Assembly (NCBI GenBank): GCA_937992175.1
Contig: CALKLF010000060.1
Location: forward strand, 1 to 58,957
Direction of reading: 5' to 3'
Length of the DNA stretch: 58,957 nt
Origin: an uncultured Fimbriimonadales bacterium
Lineage (GTDB): Bacteria; Armatimonadota; Fimbriimonadia; Fimbriimonadales; GBS-DC
In this document: positions 16,618 through 23,910 of the stretch, piece by piece
Numbering within the stretch: position 1 is the stretch's first letter
Layout of the letters: each line of letters starts with the position of its first letter
Notes under the pieces: generated by a model
The model's input: the letters and a program-made list of their open reading frames with translations, nothing else
What the model was told of the DNA's origin: nothing
Database searches by the model: none
Made by a program: the position numbers and the translations under genes

Positions 16618-17610
16618 ATGCGATGGCGGGAGAACCTGCTGGAGAAAATCGGCGCGCTGGTTACGGCAATCCTGCTTGCGCTCTATGTGCAGTCGCAGCT
16701 CCATCCTGTCATAGAGCGCGTCTACGAAGCGCCGATTGAACTGCTCAACGCGCCGCCGAACTACGAGGTGCGCCTTGAAACGGGCGCGCGCGCGCGCGTC
16801 GTCGTGCGCGGGGTCAAAGAGCTGGTGGAGCAGACCCGCGCCGAGCAGATTCGCGTGTCCCTCGATCTCAGCCGCGCTAAGCCGGGCGAGAACCGCCTGC
16901 CCCTTCGAGTCGACTATCCCGCTGAGTGGCGCGACCGCCTCAGCGTGGAGCCAGAGCGCCCCCTCGCGCGGGTGATGATGGAGCCACGCCTGAGCCGACA
17001 ATTCCCCGTGCGCGTGAACCTGATGGGCGTCCCCGAACTGCAGGAGGTGCTGGCGGAGGCGATTCCCGAACCGAGCAGTGTGCGCCTCACGGGCGCGGCG
17101 TCGCAGGTACGACGCGTGCGCACCGTGCAGATTAATTTTGATATGACGGGTCTTCAGGGCGACCTCGAAATCGAGACCGCGCCGACGCCGCTGGATGATA
17201 AGGGCGAACCTGTGCTAAATGTTCAAATGACCCCCGCCGAAGTGCGCCTGAAGGTGCGCCTCATCCCGCAGCCCACTTCCAAGACCGTGCCTGTCAGCCC
17301 GCGCTTAGACGACCTGCCCCCCTTCCCCTATCGCGTTATCTGGTTTTCAGTAGAGCCCGTTTCGGTGCAGCTGCGCGGCAGCCCGTCGCGCCTTGCGCAG
17401 ATTAATGTGATTGAAACTGCGCCCATCTCGCTGCGCAACAAGACCAGCGATGCCGAGATTCGCGTGCCGCTCAAGCCCCCCGCAGGCGTAGAAATTCTCG
17501 GCGCGCGCGAGGTCACGGTGCGCGTGCGCATCCAGCGCGAGGCGCAGCCTGAGCCGTCCCGACCGAAACCGCCTGAAGAACCTGCACCCCAGCCGAAGGA
17601 GGATAATTGA
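16618..17610 (+). CDS. YbbR domain protein (CdaR-like regulator)
   Basis: 330 aa. One N-terminal membrane helix ([18 protein letters not shown]) is followed by several YbbR repeats of about 80 aa (PF07949; recurring patterns [20 protein letters not shown] and [10 protein letters not shown]) and a proline-rich tail. In Firmicutes YbbR/CdaR regulates the diadenylate cyclase CdaA, but cdaA is not adjacent here, so that role is only a possibility. The protein should face outside the cytoplasmic membrane. ilvC starts one base after its stop. Confidence 0.85.
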   Translation: MRWRENLLEKIGALVTAILLALYVQSQLHPVIERVYEAPIELLNAPPNYEVRLETGARARVVVRGVKELVEQTRAEQIRVSLDLSRAKPGENRLPLRVDYPAEWRDRLSVEPERPLARVMMEPRLSRQFPVRVNLMGVPELQEVLAEAIPEPSSVRLTGAASQVRRVRTVQINFDMTGLQGDLEIETAPTPLDDKGEPVLNVQMTPAEVRLKVRLIPQPTSKTVPVSPRLDDLPPFPYRVIWFSVEPVSVQLRGSPSRLAQINVIETAPISLRNKTSDAEIRVPLKPPAGVEILGAREVTVRVRIQREAQPEPSRPKPPEEPAPQPKEDN

Positions 17611-17611
17611 C

Positions 17612-18595
17612 ATGGCGCAAGTCTACACGGAAGCCGACGCGCCGCTGACGCCCCTGCTGAATCGAACCGTCGCGATTGTCGGCTATGGCTCGCAGGGGCA
17701 TGCGCAGGCGCAGAACCTGCGCGACAGCGGCGTGAAAGTCATCATCGGCGCGCGACAGGGACTCTCATGGGAACGCGCGCTGGCAGACGGATTCGAGGTC
17801 TACTCCGTCGCCGACGCGGTGCAACACGCGGAGGTGCTGATGCTGCTCGTCAACGACGAACGGCAACCGCAACTTTACACCGAACAGATTGCGCCCCACC
17901 TGCGCACGGGACACGCGCTCGGCTTCGCGCACGGGTTCAACATCCACTTCGGGCAGATTACCCCGCCTGAGGACATCGATGTGTTTATGGTCTCGCCCAA
18001 AGCGGTTGGGCCCCAGCTGCGCCGCCTTTTTCTGCAGGGGCACGGCGCTCCGTGCCTGATTGCCGTCCACCAGGATTACACGGGCGATGCGAAAGCAATT
18101 GCGCTCGCCTACGCGCAGGCGCTGGGGGGAACACGCGCGGGCGTGTATGAGACCACTTTCAAAGAGGAGTGCGAGGCAGACCTGTTCGGGGAGCAGGCGG
18201 TGCTGTGCGGAGGCGTGCCCGCCCTCATCCGCGCCGCGTTCGAGACGCTGGTGGAAGCGGGCTATGCGCCCGAAGTCGCCTACTTTGAGTGCCTGCACGA
18301 GTTGAAACTGATTACCGACCTGATCTACGAGAGCGGCATTCGCGGGATGCAGTTCGCCATCTCCGACACGGCGCAGTATGGGGCGATGACGCGCGGCGCA
18401 CGCCTCGTCGACGACCATGTACGCCAGACTCTCCGCGCAATTCTCAGCGAGATACAGCGCGGCGAGTTCGCCCGCGAGTGGATTCTCGAAAATCAGGCGG
18501 GACGCCCCGTGTTCCGCGCCATGGAGAGCGCACTTTCGACGCATCTGATTGAGCAGGTCGGTGAAACTGTACGATCACGAATGGGAAAGAGATAA
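17612..18595 (+). CDS. ilvC: Ketol-acid reductoisomerase, class I
   Basis: 327 aa, the short class I form. The NADPH-binding motif [17 protein letters not shown] is intact. The knotted C-terminal domain carries the two Mg-binding acidic motifs ([10 protein letters not shown] and the following ECLHELKLI). KARI converts acetolactate to dihydroxy-isovalerate in valine and isoleucine synthesis. AAGGAGGATAATTGAC precedes the ATG, and its only possible promoter is that of the YbbR gene, so the two form an unusual operon; ilvB, ilvN and ilvD are not nearby. Confidence 0.96.
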   Translation: MAQVYTEADAPLTPLLNRTVAIVGYGSQGHAQAQNLRDSGVKVIIGARQGLSWERALADGFEVYSVADAVQHAEVLMLLVNDERQPQLYTEQIAPHLRTGHALGFAHGFNIHFGQITPPEDIDVFMVSPKAVGPQLRRLFLQGHGAPCLIAVHQDYTGDAKAIALAYAQALGGTRAGVYETTFKEECEADLFGEQAVLCGGVPALIRAAFETLVEAGYAPEVAYFECLHELKLITDLIYESGIRGMQFAISDTAQYGAMTRGARLVDDHVRQTLRAILSEIQRGEFAREWILENQAGRPVFRAMESALSTHLIEQVGETVRSRMGKR

Positions 18596-18606
18596 GTAAA
18601 GCGATT

Positions 18607-19398
18607 TTAGCTTCGTGTTTCTCTTCCTGTAGAGCGCGTGTCTATGAAAGCCCTCCGCCTGACCTGCCAAAATAACAAGCCATATAACATCAGACCGACC
18701 ACCATGACCATCGCGGCGACCAGATGCCCGTAGGTGAACGTTCCCAGCATCAGCTTCGAGGTTGCCCCTGCGCGGAAGAACTCGTTGATGAACCGATACA
18801 GTCCGTGCAGCATGAGGAACCCCGCGAAGAGTTGCCCCTCGAAGCGGCGGCGCGTCGCCCAGACGGAGAGAATCGCGAAAATCAGCAGGTTCACCACAGT
18901 CGCATAGAGCTGCGTGGGATGCACAGCGTGGTCATGCCCAGGAAACCGCACGCCCCACGGCAGGTCGGTGGGCGCGCCGTAGCAGCAGCCCGCGCCGAAG
19001 CACCCGATACGCGCAATCGCATAGCCCAGCGCAAGCGATGGCGCGGCTAAATCGCCCAGCTGCCAAATGGGGATGGCGCGCCTGCGAATCAGGTAAATCG
19101 CCGTCGCAATCGCCAGCCCGAAGCCTCCGAAGTACGACATCCCGCCCTCCCACACTCGCACCACACTTAGCGGGTCAGGCGCGTATTGCGACCAGTTCGT
19201 GACGACAAACGCAAGCCGCCCCCCCACAATCCCCACTGCAACGCTCCAGAAGGCGATGTCCAGCACATCGTCTTGCTTGATACCATAGCGCGGCGCGTGG
19301 CGTAGCGCCCGCCACACGGCGAGCCAGATACCCACCATCCACATGAAGCCGTAGGTGTAGAGCGTGAAGGGACCGACTTTGATGAGTTCGGGTCTCAT
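18607..19398 (-). CDS. lgt: Phosphatidylglycerol--prolipoprotein diacylglyceryl transferase
   Basis: 263 aa multi-pass membrane enzyme that attaches diacylglycerol to the lipobox cysteine of prolipoproteins. Recognisable blocks are GGRLAFVVTNW, ARIGCFGAGCCYGAPTDLP (a cysteine-rich variant of the Lgt signature), HPTQLYATVVNLLIF and HGLYRFINEFFR. It overlaps the lspA stop by 4 bases (ATGA), so lspA and lgt, the first two lipoprotein-processing enzymes, are translationally coupled. Confidence 0.94.
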   Translation of the reverse strand: MRPELIKVGPFTLYTYGFMWMVGIWLAVWRALRHAPRYGIKQDDVLDIAFWSVAVGIVGGRLAFVVTNWSQYAPDPLSVVRVWEGGMSYFGGFGLAIATAIYLIRRRAIPIWQLGDLAAPSLALGYAIARIGCFGAGCCYGAPTDLPWGVRFPGHDHAVHPTQLYATVVNLLIFAILSVWATRRRFEGQLFAGFLMLHGLYRFINEFFRAGATSKLMLGTFTYGHLVAAMVMVVGLMLYGLLFWQVRRRAFIDTRSTGRETRS

Positions 19399-19862
19399 CG
19401 GGGCGGCTCCTCAGCAGCGCCGACTGGCTCCGTCTCGCGCGCGCCGAAAAATTGCAACGCCATCAGCCCCAGCAGCGAGCAGGTAATTGCCATGTCCGCC
19501 ACATTGAACACAGGCCACACCACGAAGTCGAACATATCCACCACATAGCCCAGTCGGAGACGGTCGATGAAGTTGCCCAGCGCGCCCCCCAGCAACAGCC
19601 CCGTCAACAGTTGCACAACGCGCAACGGCTTGTGCCGATAGTGATACCAGATGAGTCCCCCCGCGACACAGAGGGTAAGCGGAATCGTGAGCCAGCCGCG
19701 CCCCTCCAGCAGTCCGAACGCAATCCCGGTGTTGTGCGTAAGGGTGAAATAGAAATAAGGAGGCAACACAGGAACTGACTGGTCCAAGGTCAGGCTTGCC
19801 GTCGCCCAGAGTTTGGTGAGTTGATCCAGCAGGAACACTGCTATCGCCGCGCGCCAGAACAT
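19395..19862 (-). CDS. lspA: Lipoprotein signal peptidase (signal peptidase II)
   Basis: 155 aa from the ATG at 19862 (MFWRAAIAVFLLDQLTKLW). The active-site aspartates lie in GGALGNFIDRLRLGYVVDMF and FNVADMAI. Four membrane helices are apparent. The frame is open 16 codons further upstream, but the internal ATG is preferred because a GGTATCCT box ends 9 bases before it, as in other leaderless genes here. Confidence 0.94.
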   Translation of the reverse strand: MFWRAAIAVFLLDQLTKLWATASLTLDQSVPVLPPYFYFTLTHNTGIAFGLLEGRGWLTIPLTLCVAGGLIWYHYRHKPLRVVQLLTGLLLGGALGNFIDRLRLGYVVDMFDFVVWPVFNVADMAITCSLLGLMALQFFGARETEPVGAAEEPPR

Positions 19863-19871
19863 TGCGGAATT

Positions 19872-19877
19872 AGGATA
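19872..19877 (-). promoter_or_regulatory. Extended -10 box of lspA-lgt (leaderless type)
   Basis: Reading leftward: AGGTATCCTAATTCCGCA, then ATG. The box lies in the gap after the DUF433 gene. Confidence 0.6.
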
Positions 19878-19894
19878 CCTGAATTGCCCCTGCC

Positions 19895-20218
19895 TTAGAG
19901 TGGCAACCACAGGTCATCGTTGGGATAGCGCGCCTCGTAGAAGCGTCTCTTTGCCTCAGCCTGACGCTCCAGCTCCTCCAGATAGGCATCGAACACCGCC
20001 CGATTGCGCAGATAGTAGGCGATAATCGTGTACACATCTTCCAGCTTCAGCACGGGGAAGCTCTGCACAATACATTCCGGACTGCTGCCCAGTTGGTAGT
20101 TAATCAGCACGGTGGCTAAGGTGACCCGCGTGCCGCCCACGCGAATTACGCCGTATTTGTCCACATACAGCGGCAACTCAGGCGCGTGCAAACTCTCCAG
20201 CAGCTGCTTGGCGTCCAC
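19895..20218 (-). CDS. DUF433 domain protein (antitoxin-like)
   Basis: 107 aa from a GTG start at 20218. Residues about 25-75 match DUF433 (PF04255): GTRVTLATVLINYQLG, then PECIVQSFPVLKLEDVYTII. This winged-helix domain is often the antitoxin partner of PIN-like toxins. No toxin gene adjoins it: lspA follows downstream and DUF503 diverges upstream. The C-terminal about 35 aa (ELERQAEAKRRFYEARY) are charged and helical. The frame is open further upstream, but the TATACT box 7 bases before the GTG decides the start. Confidence 0.8.
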   Translation of the reverse strand: MDAKQLLESLHAPELPLYVDKYGVIRVGGTRVTLATVLINYQLGSSPECIVQSFPVLKLEDVYTIIAYYLRNRAVFDAYLEELERQAEAKRRFYEARYPNDDLWLPL

Positions 20219-20224
20219 GCTGAA

Positions 20225-20230
20225 AGTATA
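20225..20230 (-). promoter_or_regulatory. Extended -10 box of the DUF433 gene (leaderless type)
   Basis: Reading leftward: GAGGTATACTTTCAGC, then GTG. Six bases separate the box from the start codon. Confidence 0.65.
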
Positions 20231-20236
20231 CCTCCA

Positions 20237-20296
20237 GTAGCACGGACATTCTTGTCCGTGCCTCAAACTGGGCTTGGACAGTCCTATCCAAGCACC
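20237..20296. repeat. Dual-hairpin element of family A between divergent promoters
   Basis: Hairpin 1 is GCACGGAC-ATTCTT-GTCCGTGC (20240-20261). Hairpin 2 pairs GCTTGGA (20272-20278) with TCCAAGC (20287-20293). The element fills the space between the leaderless promoters of DUF433 (leftward) and DUF503 (rightward). Confidence 0.75.
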
Positions 20297-20302
20297 AATA
20301 GG

Positions 20303-20308
20303 TATACT
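20303..20308 (+). promoter_or_regulatory. Extended -10 box of DUF503-rbfA (leaderless type)
   Basis: ATAGGTATACTTTTCTCAA then ATG: TATACT ends 8 bases before the start codon. Confidence 0.7.
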
Positions 20309-20316
20309 TTTCTCAA

Positions 20317-20604
20317 ATGGCGGCACGGATTGGCGTTTTGACCGTCGAACTCCATATTGGCGGTTGTCGCTCGCTGAAGGAGAAGCGACAGGTGGTGCAG
20401 AGCCTAATTATGCGCCTGCGCAACGACTTCAACCTCTCCATTGCGGAAGTCGACCACCACGATTTGCACCAGCGAGCGTGCATCGCGATTGCGTGCGTGG
20501 GCAACCAGGGCGATTTCGTCAATCGCGTGCTGGATACCGTGCTGGAACGCCTGGAGACCGACGGGCGTATCATGCTACTGGAAAGCCATTTGGAGCTACT
20601 TTGA
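20317..20604 (+). CDS. DUF503 family protein (YlxP-like)
   Basis: 95 aa ferredoxin-like small protein with the family motif LHIGGCRSLKEKRQVVQSL (PF04456). YlxP-type genes typically precede rbfA, as here, with only 14 bases between them; a role in ribosome maturation is suspected but not established. The start at 20317 is fixed by the promoter 9 bases upstream. Confidence 0.9.
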   Translation: MAARIGVLTVELHIGGCRSLKEKRQVVQSLIMRLRNDFNLSIAEVDHHDLHQRACIAIACVGNQGDFVNRVLDTVLERLETDGRIMLLESHLELL

Positions 20605-20618
20605 CAAGGAGGACGCCG

Positions 20619-20951
20619 ATGGGCGGACGCATGGAACGACTGGAATCGCTCCTGACTACCGAACTCAGTCAGGTGCTATTGAAGGATTTAGCAGGACAGG
20701 ATTTAGGTTTGGCGACGATTACCGGCGTGAAGGTCGCGCGCGACCTTTCGCAGGCGACGGTTTATGTAAGCGTGTTGGGCGACGAGCGACGGCGTAAGCA
20801 GACGCTGGAGACGCTGCAACACTCGGCGGGCTATATCAAGGGGCTGCTGGGCAAGCGGTTGCACCTGAAGCGCATTCCGAAACTGGTGTTTGTCGACGAC
20901 CCCTCGCTCCGCGATGCGGATCGAATCGCCCGCTTACTCAAAGATGGCTAA
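20619..20951 (+). CDS. rbfA: 30S ribosome-binding factor RbfA
   Basis: 110 aa KH-like RNA-binding protein needed for late 16S rRNA maturation. Signature blocks are ATITGVKVARDLSQATVYVS (beta strands around the ligand face) and GYIKGLLGKRLHLKRIPKLV. The ATG at 20619 follows AAGGAGG. The reading frame is open further left, but that part is antisense to nothing conserved and is not coding. Its end overlaps the next gene by 8 bases. Confidence 0.93.
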   Translation: MGGRMERLESLLTTELSQVLLKDLAGQDLGLATITGVKVARDLSQATVYVSVLGDERRRKQTLETLQHSAGYIKGLLGKRLHLKRIPKLVFVDDPSLRDADRIARLLKDG

Positions 20952-21771
20952 GCCGACGATTGCGTGGATGCCCGTGCGCCTGATCCACCCGATTCTGCAG
21001 GGGCAGATGACGGTACTGGACTGGTTGCGTCAAGCCTCTGCGTTCGGCGTGCAGGCAGTGGAGATTTATCACGCCTTCTTGGGCAATGAGAACCTGCCGC
21101 AGGTGAAAGCCGAGCTGAATGCGCTGGAACTGCGCGTGAGCCAGATTACTTGCGCGCCCGACTTTACGAACCCCGACCCCGCCGTGCGAGCCGCCGAACT
21201 GGACGCGATGAAACAGCGCGTGGACTGGGCGGCGGAACTCGGCGCGAACGCCGTGCGCACCAGCGCGGGCATGGTTCACGACGGCTTGGAACCCAGCGAC
21301 GCCGTTCAGTACGCCGTCGAGTGCATGGTCAAACTCGCCGAGTACGCCGTGCCATGCGGCGTGTACCCCTGTTACGAGAACCACTACAAAGACCGCCTGT
21401 GGACGCGCGAGGACTTCTCGTTCCTGCCCGAACGCTTCCTGCAGATTTTTGAGCAGATCGAGCCGACGCCCGTGCGCGTGAACTTCGATTTTGCGAACCC
21501 GCTGATGACGGGCGCAGACCCTGTGGCGCTTTTGCAGCGCGTGGCGCATAAGGTGCATCATGTGCATGCGGGCGACCGCCTGCTGGGTGAGTACCAGCAC
21601 AGCGTGCTGGGCGAAGGCGCGGTTCCGTTTCAGTCCCTGCTGCAGATTCTGAAAACGCACGGTTACACAGGCTATCTGAGCATCGAAGACGGTCAGGCGC
21701 AGGGCGACGCGGGCTTCCGCAAGTCGCTGGCGTTCCTGAAGGCGCAGGTGGATTCGGTCTGGAACGCGTAG
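20944..21771 (+). CDS. Sugar phosphate isomerase/epimerase (xylose isomerase-like TIM barrel)
   Basis: 275 aa. An AP_endonuc_2/xylose isomerase-like barrel (PF01261): the metal-binding ends of strands appear as CYENHYKD, VNFDFANPL, HHVHAGDR and YLSIEDG, which supply the usual E, D, H and E ligands. The substrate is not readable from sequence. Translation is coupled to rbfA by an 8-base overlap, which is an unusual pairing. Confidence 0.85.
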   Translation: MAKPTIAWMPVRLIHPILQGQMTVLDWLRQASAFGVQAVEIYHAFLGNENLPQVKAELNALELRVSQITCAPDFTNPDPAVRAAELDAMKQRVDWAAELGANAVRTSAGMVHDGLEPSDAVQYAVECMVKLAEYAVPCGVYPCYENHYKDRLWTREDFSFLPERFLQIFEQIEPTPVRVNFDFANPLMTGADPVALLQRVAHKVHHVHAGDRLLGEYQHSVLGEGAVPFQSLLQILKTHGYTGYLSIEDGQAQGDAGFRKSLAFLKAQVDSVWNA

Positions 21772-21782
21772 CGCCGCCCCCC

Positions 21783-21812
21783 TTGACAAATCCGTCTGAC
21801 CTGTGGTATAAT
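21783..21812 (+). promoter_or_regulatory. Promoter of the efflux operon
   Basis: TTGACA (21783-21788), an 18-base spacer and an extended -10 TGTGGTATAAT (TATAAT at 21807-21812). It gives a leader of about 60 bases that contains the operator just downstream. Confidence 0.85.
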
Positions 21813-21813
21813 G

Positions 21814-21846
21814 TTGACCAACGGTCAGAAATGACCGTCGGTTCAA
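21814..21846 (+). promoter_or_regulatory. Probable TetR operator
   Basis: An inverted repeat lies immediately after the -10 box: TTGACCAACGGTCA, spacer GAAA, then TGACCGTCGGTTCAA. The half-sites match with one inserted base. Its position would let a bound dimer block transcription start, so the TetR protein encoded next should repress its own operon. Confidence 0.75.
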
Positions 21847-21880
21847 ACGGACTATCAATACGCAGGTCAGGAAACGGACT

Positions 21881-22597
21881 ATGAACCAGGTGTCGCGGCA
21901 GTACGCGAATCGACGCGAGCGCCGTCGGGAGGAGACCCGCCAGCGGCTCATCGAGGCGGCGCTCGCGTTGATGCATGAAAAACCCTTTGATCAGGTCACG
22001 GTCGAAGAAATCACCGAACTTGCTGATGTCGCGAAAGGCACTTTCTTTACTTATTTCCCCACCAAAGAACATCTGCTGCACGCCTATATTCGCGATATGA
22101 CGGATGAGGTGTACGAGTTTCTGGATGCGCTGCAGTCTGAGAACGCGCCCAGTCAGTGGGAGGTGTTGCGGCAGGTGATGCTGTTTATCGCGCGGCGTGA
22201 CGCCCGCTCGATTCAGATGACGCGCTCGATGATGGTCGCCTGTTGCCACAGCCCAGTGTTGCGTGAGCAGATGCTGGAGATTATCAAGGAGGCGACGGAA
22301 CATGCGCGGGCGGGATTCGAAGCGGGGCAGCGTGCAGGCGAGTTTCGCACCGATGTCTCGGCGGAAGAACTGGCGCACCATGCCATCCGTCTCTATCGGC
22401 TTTCGTTGATGGAGTGGATGATGGAGCGCGAGGACGAGCTGCTGGAGCAAATAGTGGAGCGCGTGTTGGAGTTTTACAAACCTGCCTTTTTAGCCCCCCG
22501 TAGCACGGGCGTCCCGCCCGTGTCAGAAACGCTCCCGCTTGAGCGGGACACTCAAGCCACTACAAACCCCTTCACGGAGGACACCCCATGCGGCTGA
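21881..22597 (+). CDS. TetR/AcrR family transcriptional regulator of the efflux operon
   Basis: 238 aa. The N-terminal helix-turn-helix is typical: RQRLIEAALALMHEKPFDQV, then EITELADVAKGTFFTYFPTK. The ligand-binding domain runs to about residue 205. Residues about 206-228 are encoded by an inserted family A repeat (22500-22561) and form a low-complexity tail. The stop overlaps the tolC-like start by 10 bases. It likely represses the downstream TolC/adaptor/RND genes until a toxic ligand binds. Confidence 0.92.
   Translation: MNQVSRQYANRRERRREETRQRLIEAALALMHEKPFDQVTVEEITELADVAKGTFFTYFPTKEHLLHAYIRDMTDEVYEFLDALQSENAPSQWEVLRQVMLFIARRDARSIQMTRSMMVACCHSPVLREQMLEIIKEATEHARAGFEAGQRAGEFRTDVSAEELAHHAIRLYRLSLMEWMMEREDELLEQIVERVLEFYKPAFLAPRSTGVPPVSETLPLERDTQATTNPFTEDTPCG
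22500..22561. repeat. Dual-hairpin repeat (family A) inside the TetR gene tail
   Basis: Hairpin 1 is CACGGGC-GTCCC-GCCCGTG. Hairpin 2 pairs GCTTGAG with CTCAAGC around CGGGACA. The same two-hairpin arrangement, with near-identical sequence, is inside the dehydrogenase at 44968-45096. Confidence 0.8.
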
Positions 22598-23895
22598 CGC
22601 TTACTACACTCGGTCTTGCCAGCTTCCTAATCACGCCCTGTTGGACGCAGAGCGACGCCCTCACCCTCGACGAAGCCATCCAGATTGCCCTGCGCAACAA
22701 CCGCGCGGTGCAGATTAGCGAGCGCAACCTCGACAAATCCCGCAACGCCGTGCGCGAGGCGAAAGGCAACGCCCTGCCCCAAATTCAGGGCAACGCCACC
22801 TACACCCGCTTCGACCGCGTGGCGACCGCACAGTTCGGACCCCAACGCATCCGATTGGGCAACATCGAGAACCGCACGGCGCGGATCACCCTGACACAGG
22901 TGATTGACATCAGCGGAATCGTCAAAACCGCTATTCGCGCCGCGTCGGTGTTCGTGTCCATTAGTGAGCTGGAGTACGAGCGCACCCGCAACGACACGAT
23001 TTTACAGGTCACCCAAGCCTATCAAGGCGTGGCGCGCGCCGATGAGTTCATTCGCGTGGCGGAGGAAGCCCTGAAGAACGCGCAGGAGCGATTGCGCATT
23101 ATCCGCGCTCAAGTAGATGCAGGCGTGGCGGCGCAGTTTGACTTACTCCGCGCCGAGACCGCCGTCGCACAAGCCGAGCAAGCTGTGCTGAACGCCCGCA
23201 ACCAGCGCGAACTCGCCGTCGCTACACTGAACAACCTGCTGGGGCGCGACCTGAACACCTCCGCGCAGGTCGTCAAGCCCACCGAATTGCCCCCCATGCA
23301 GGAAGCTGAACTGGACGCGCTGACCCAGCAGGCGTATCAGAACCGCCCCGAGATTCTTGCTGCCGAGCGTGGCGTGGAACTCGCCCGTGTGAATATCCAG
23401 AACGCACGCCGAGGCATTCTACCCAGCATCGTGGTGACTGGGCAAGCCGATTTCAACCTGAGCACCTCCACTTTCAACCCACGCCGTGAGTCGTACACGG
23501 GCATCGTGGTGCTGTCCGTACCGATTTGGGATAGCGGCATCACTCGTGCCCGCGAAGCTCAAGCCCGCGACGATTTAGAGATTGCCCAGATACGCCTGCA
23601 ACAGGCGAAAGAAGGCGTCGCGCTGGAGGTGCGCCAAGCGTACCTGAACCTGCAGGACGCCCAGAAACGCCTTGTTGTCGCACAGAAGGGGCTGGAGCAG
23701 GCGACGGAAGCCCTGCGCCTCGCCCGCGTGCGGTTTGAAGCGGGCGTCTCACCCCAGCTCGAAATCAGCGACGCTGAACTCGCCTTCACCCAAGCGCAAA
23801 CGAATCTCGTAAATGCGCAATTTGACTATTTAGACGCCTACGCCGCGCTACAACGCGCGATTGGCGTGATTGGCAGGCAGTATGCACAACGATAG
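22588..23895 (+). CDS. TolC family outer membrane efflux protein
   Basis: 435 aa. A signal peptide (MRLTLTTLGLASFLITPCWT) is followed by two OEP repeats (PF02321): LDEAIQIALRNNRAVQISE at the start of the first, and long amphipathic helices such as QAEQAVLNARNQRELAVATL. The protein forms the outer membrane channel of the tripartite pump. ATG at 22588 follows GGAGG inside the end of the tetR gene. Its presence is the best evidence for a diderm envelope. Confidence 0.93.
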   Translation: MRLTLTTLGLASFLITPCWTQSDALTLDEAIQIALRNNRAVQISERNLDKSRNAVREAKGNALPQIQGNATYTRFDRVATAQFGPQRIRLGNIENRTARITLTQVIDISGIVKTAIRAASVFVSISELEYERTRNDTILQVTQAYQGVARADEFIRVAEEALKNAQERLRIIRAQVDAGVAAQFDLLRAETAVAQAEQAVLNARNQRELAVATLNNLLGRDLNTSAQVVKPTELPPMQEAELDALTQQAYQNRPEILAAERGVELARVNIQNARRGILPSIVVTGQADFNLSTSTFNPRRESYTGIVVLSVPIWDSGITRAREAQARDDLEIAQIRLQQAKEGVALEVRQAYLNLQDAQKRLVVAQKGLEQATEALRLARVRFEAGVSPQLEISDAELAFTQAQTNLVNAQFDYLDAYAALQRAIGVIGRQYAQR

Positions 23896-23910
23896 AGGAG
23901 GAAATAAGCG

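Noticed and set aside
15334-17001. A 555-codon open frame on the minus strand
   Set aside because: It is antisense to the Gfo/Idh and YbbR genes, has no recognisable domains or start signals, and is a typical GC-rich shadow.
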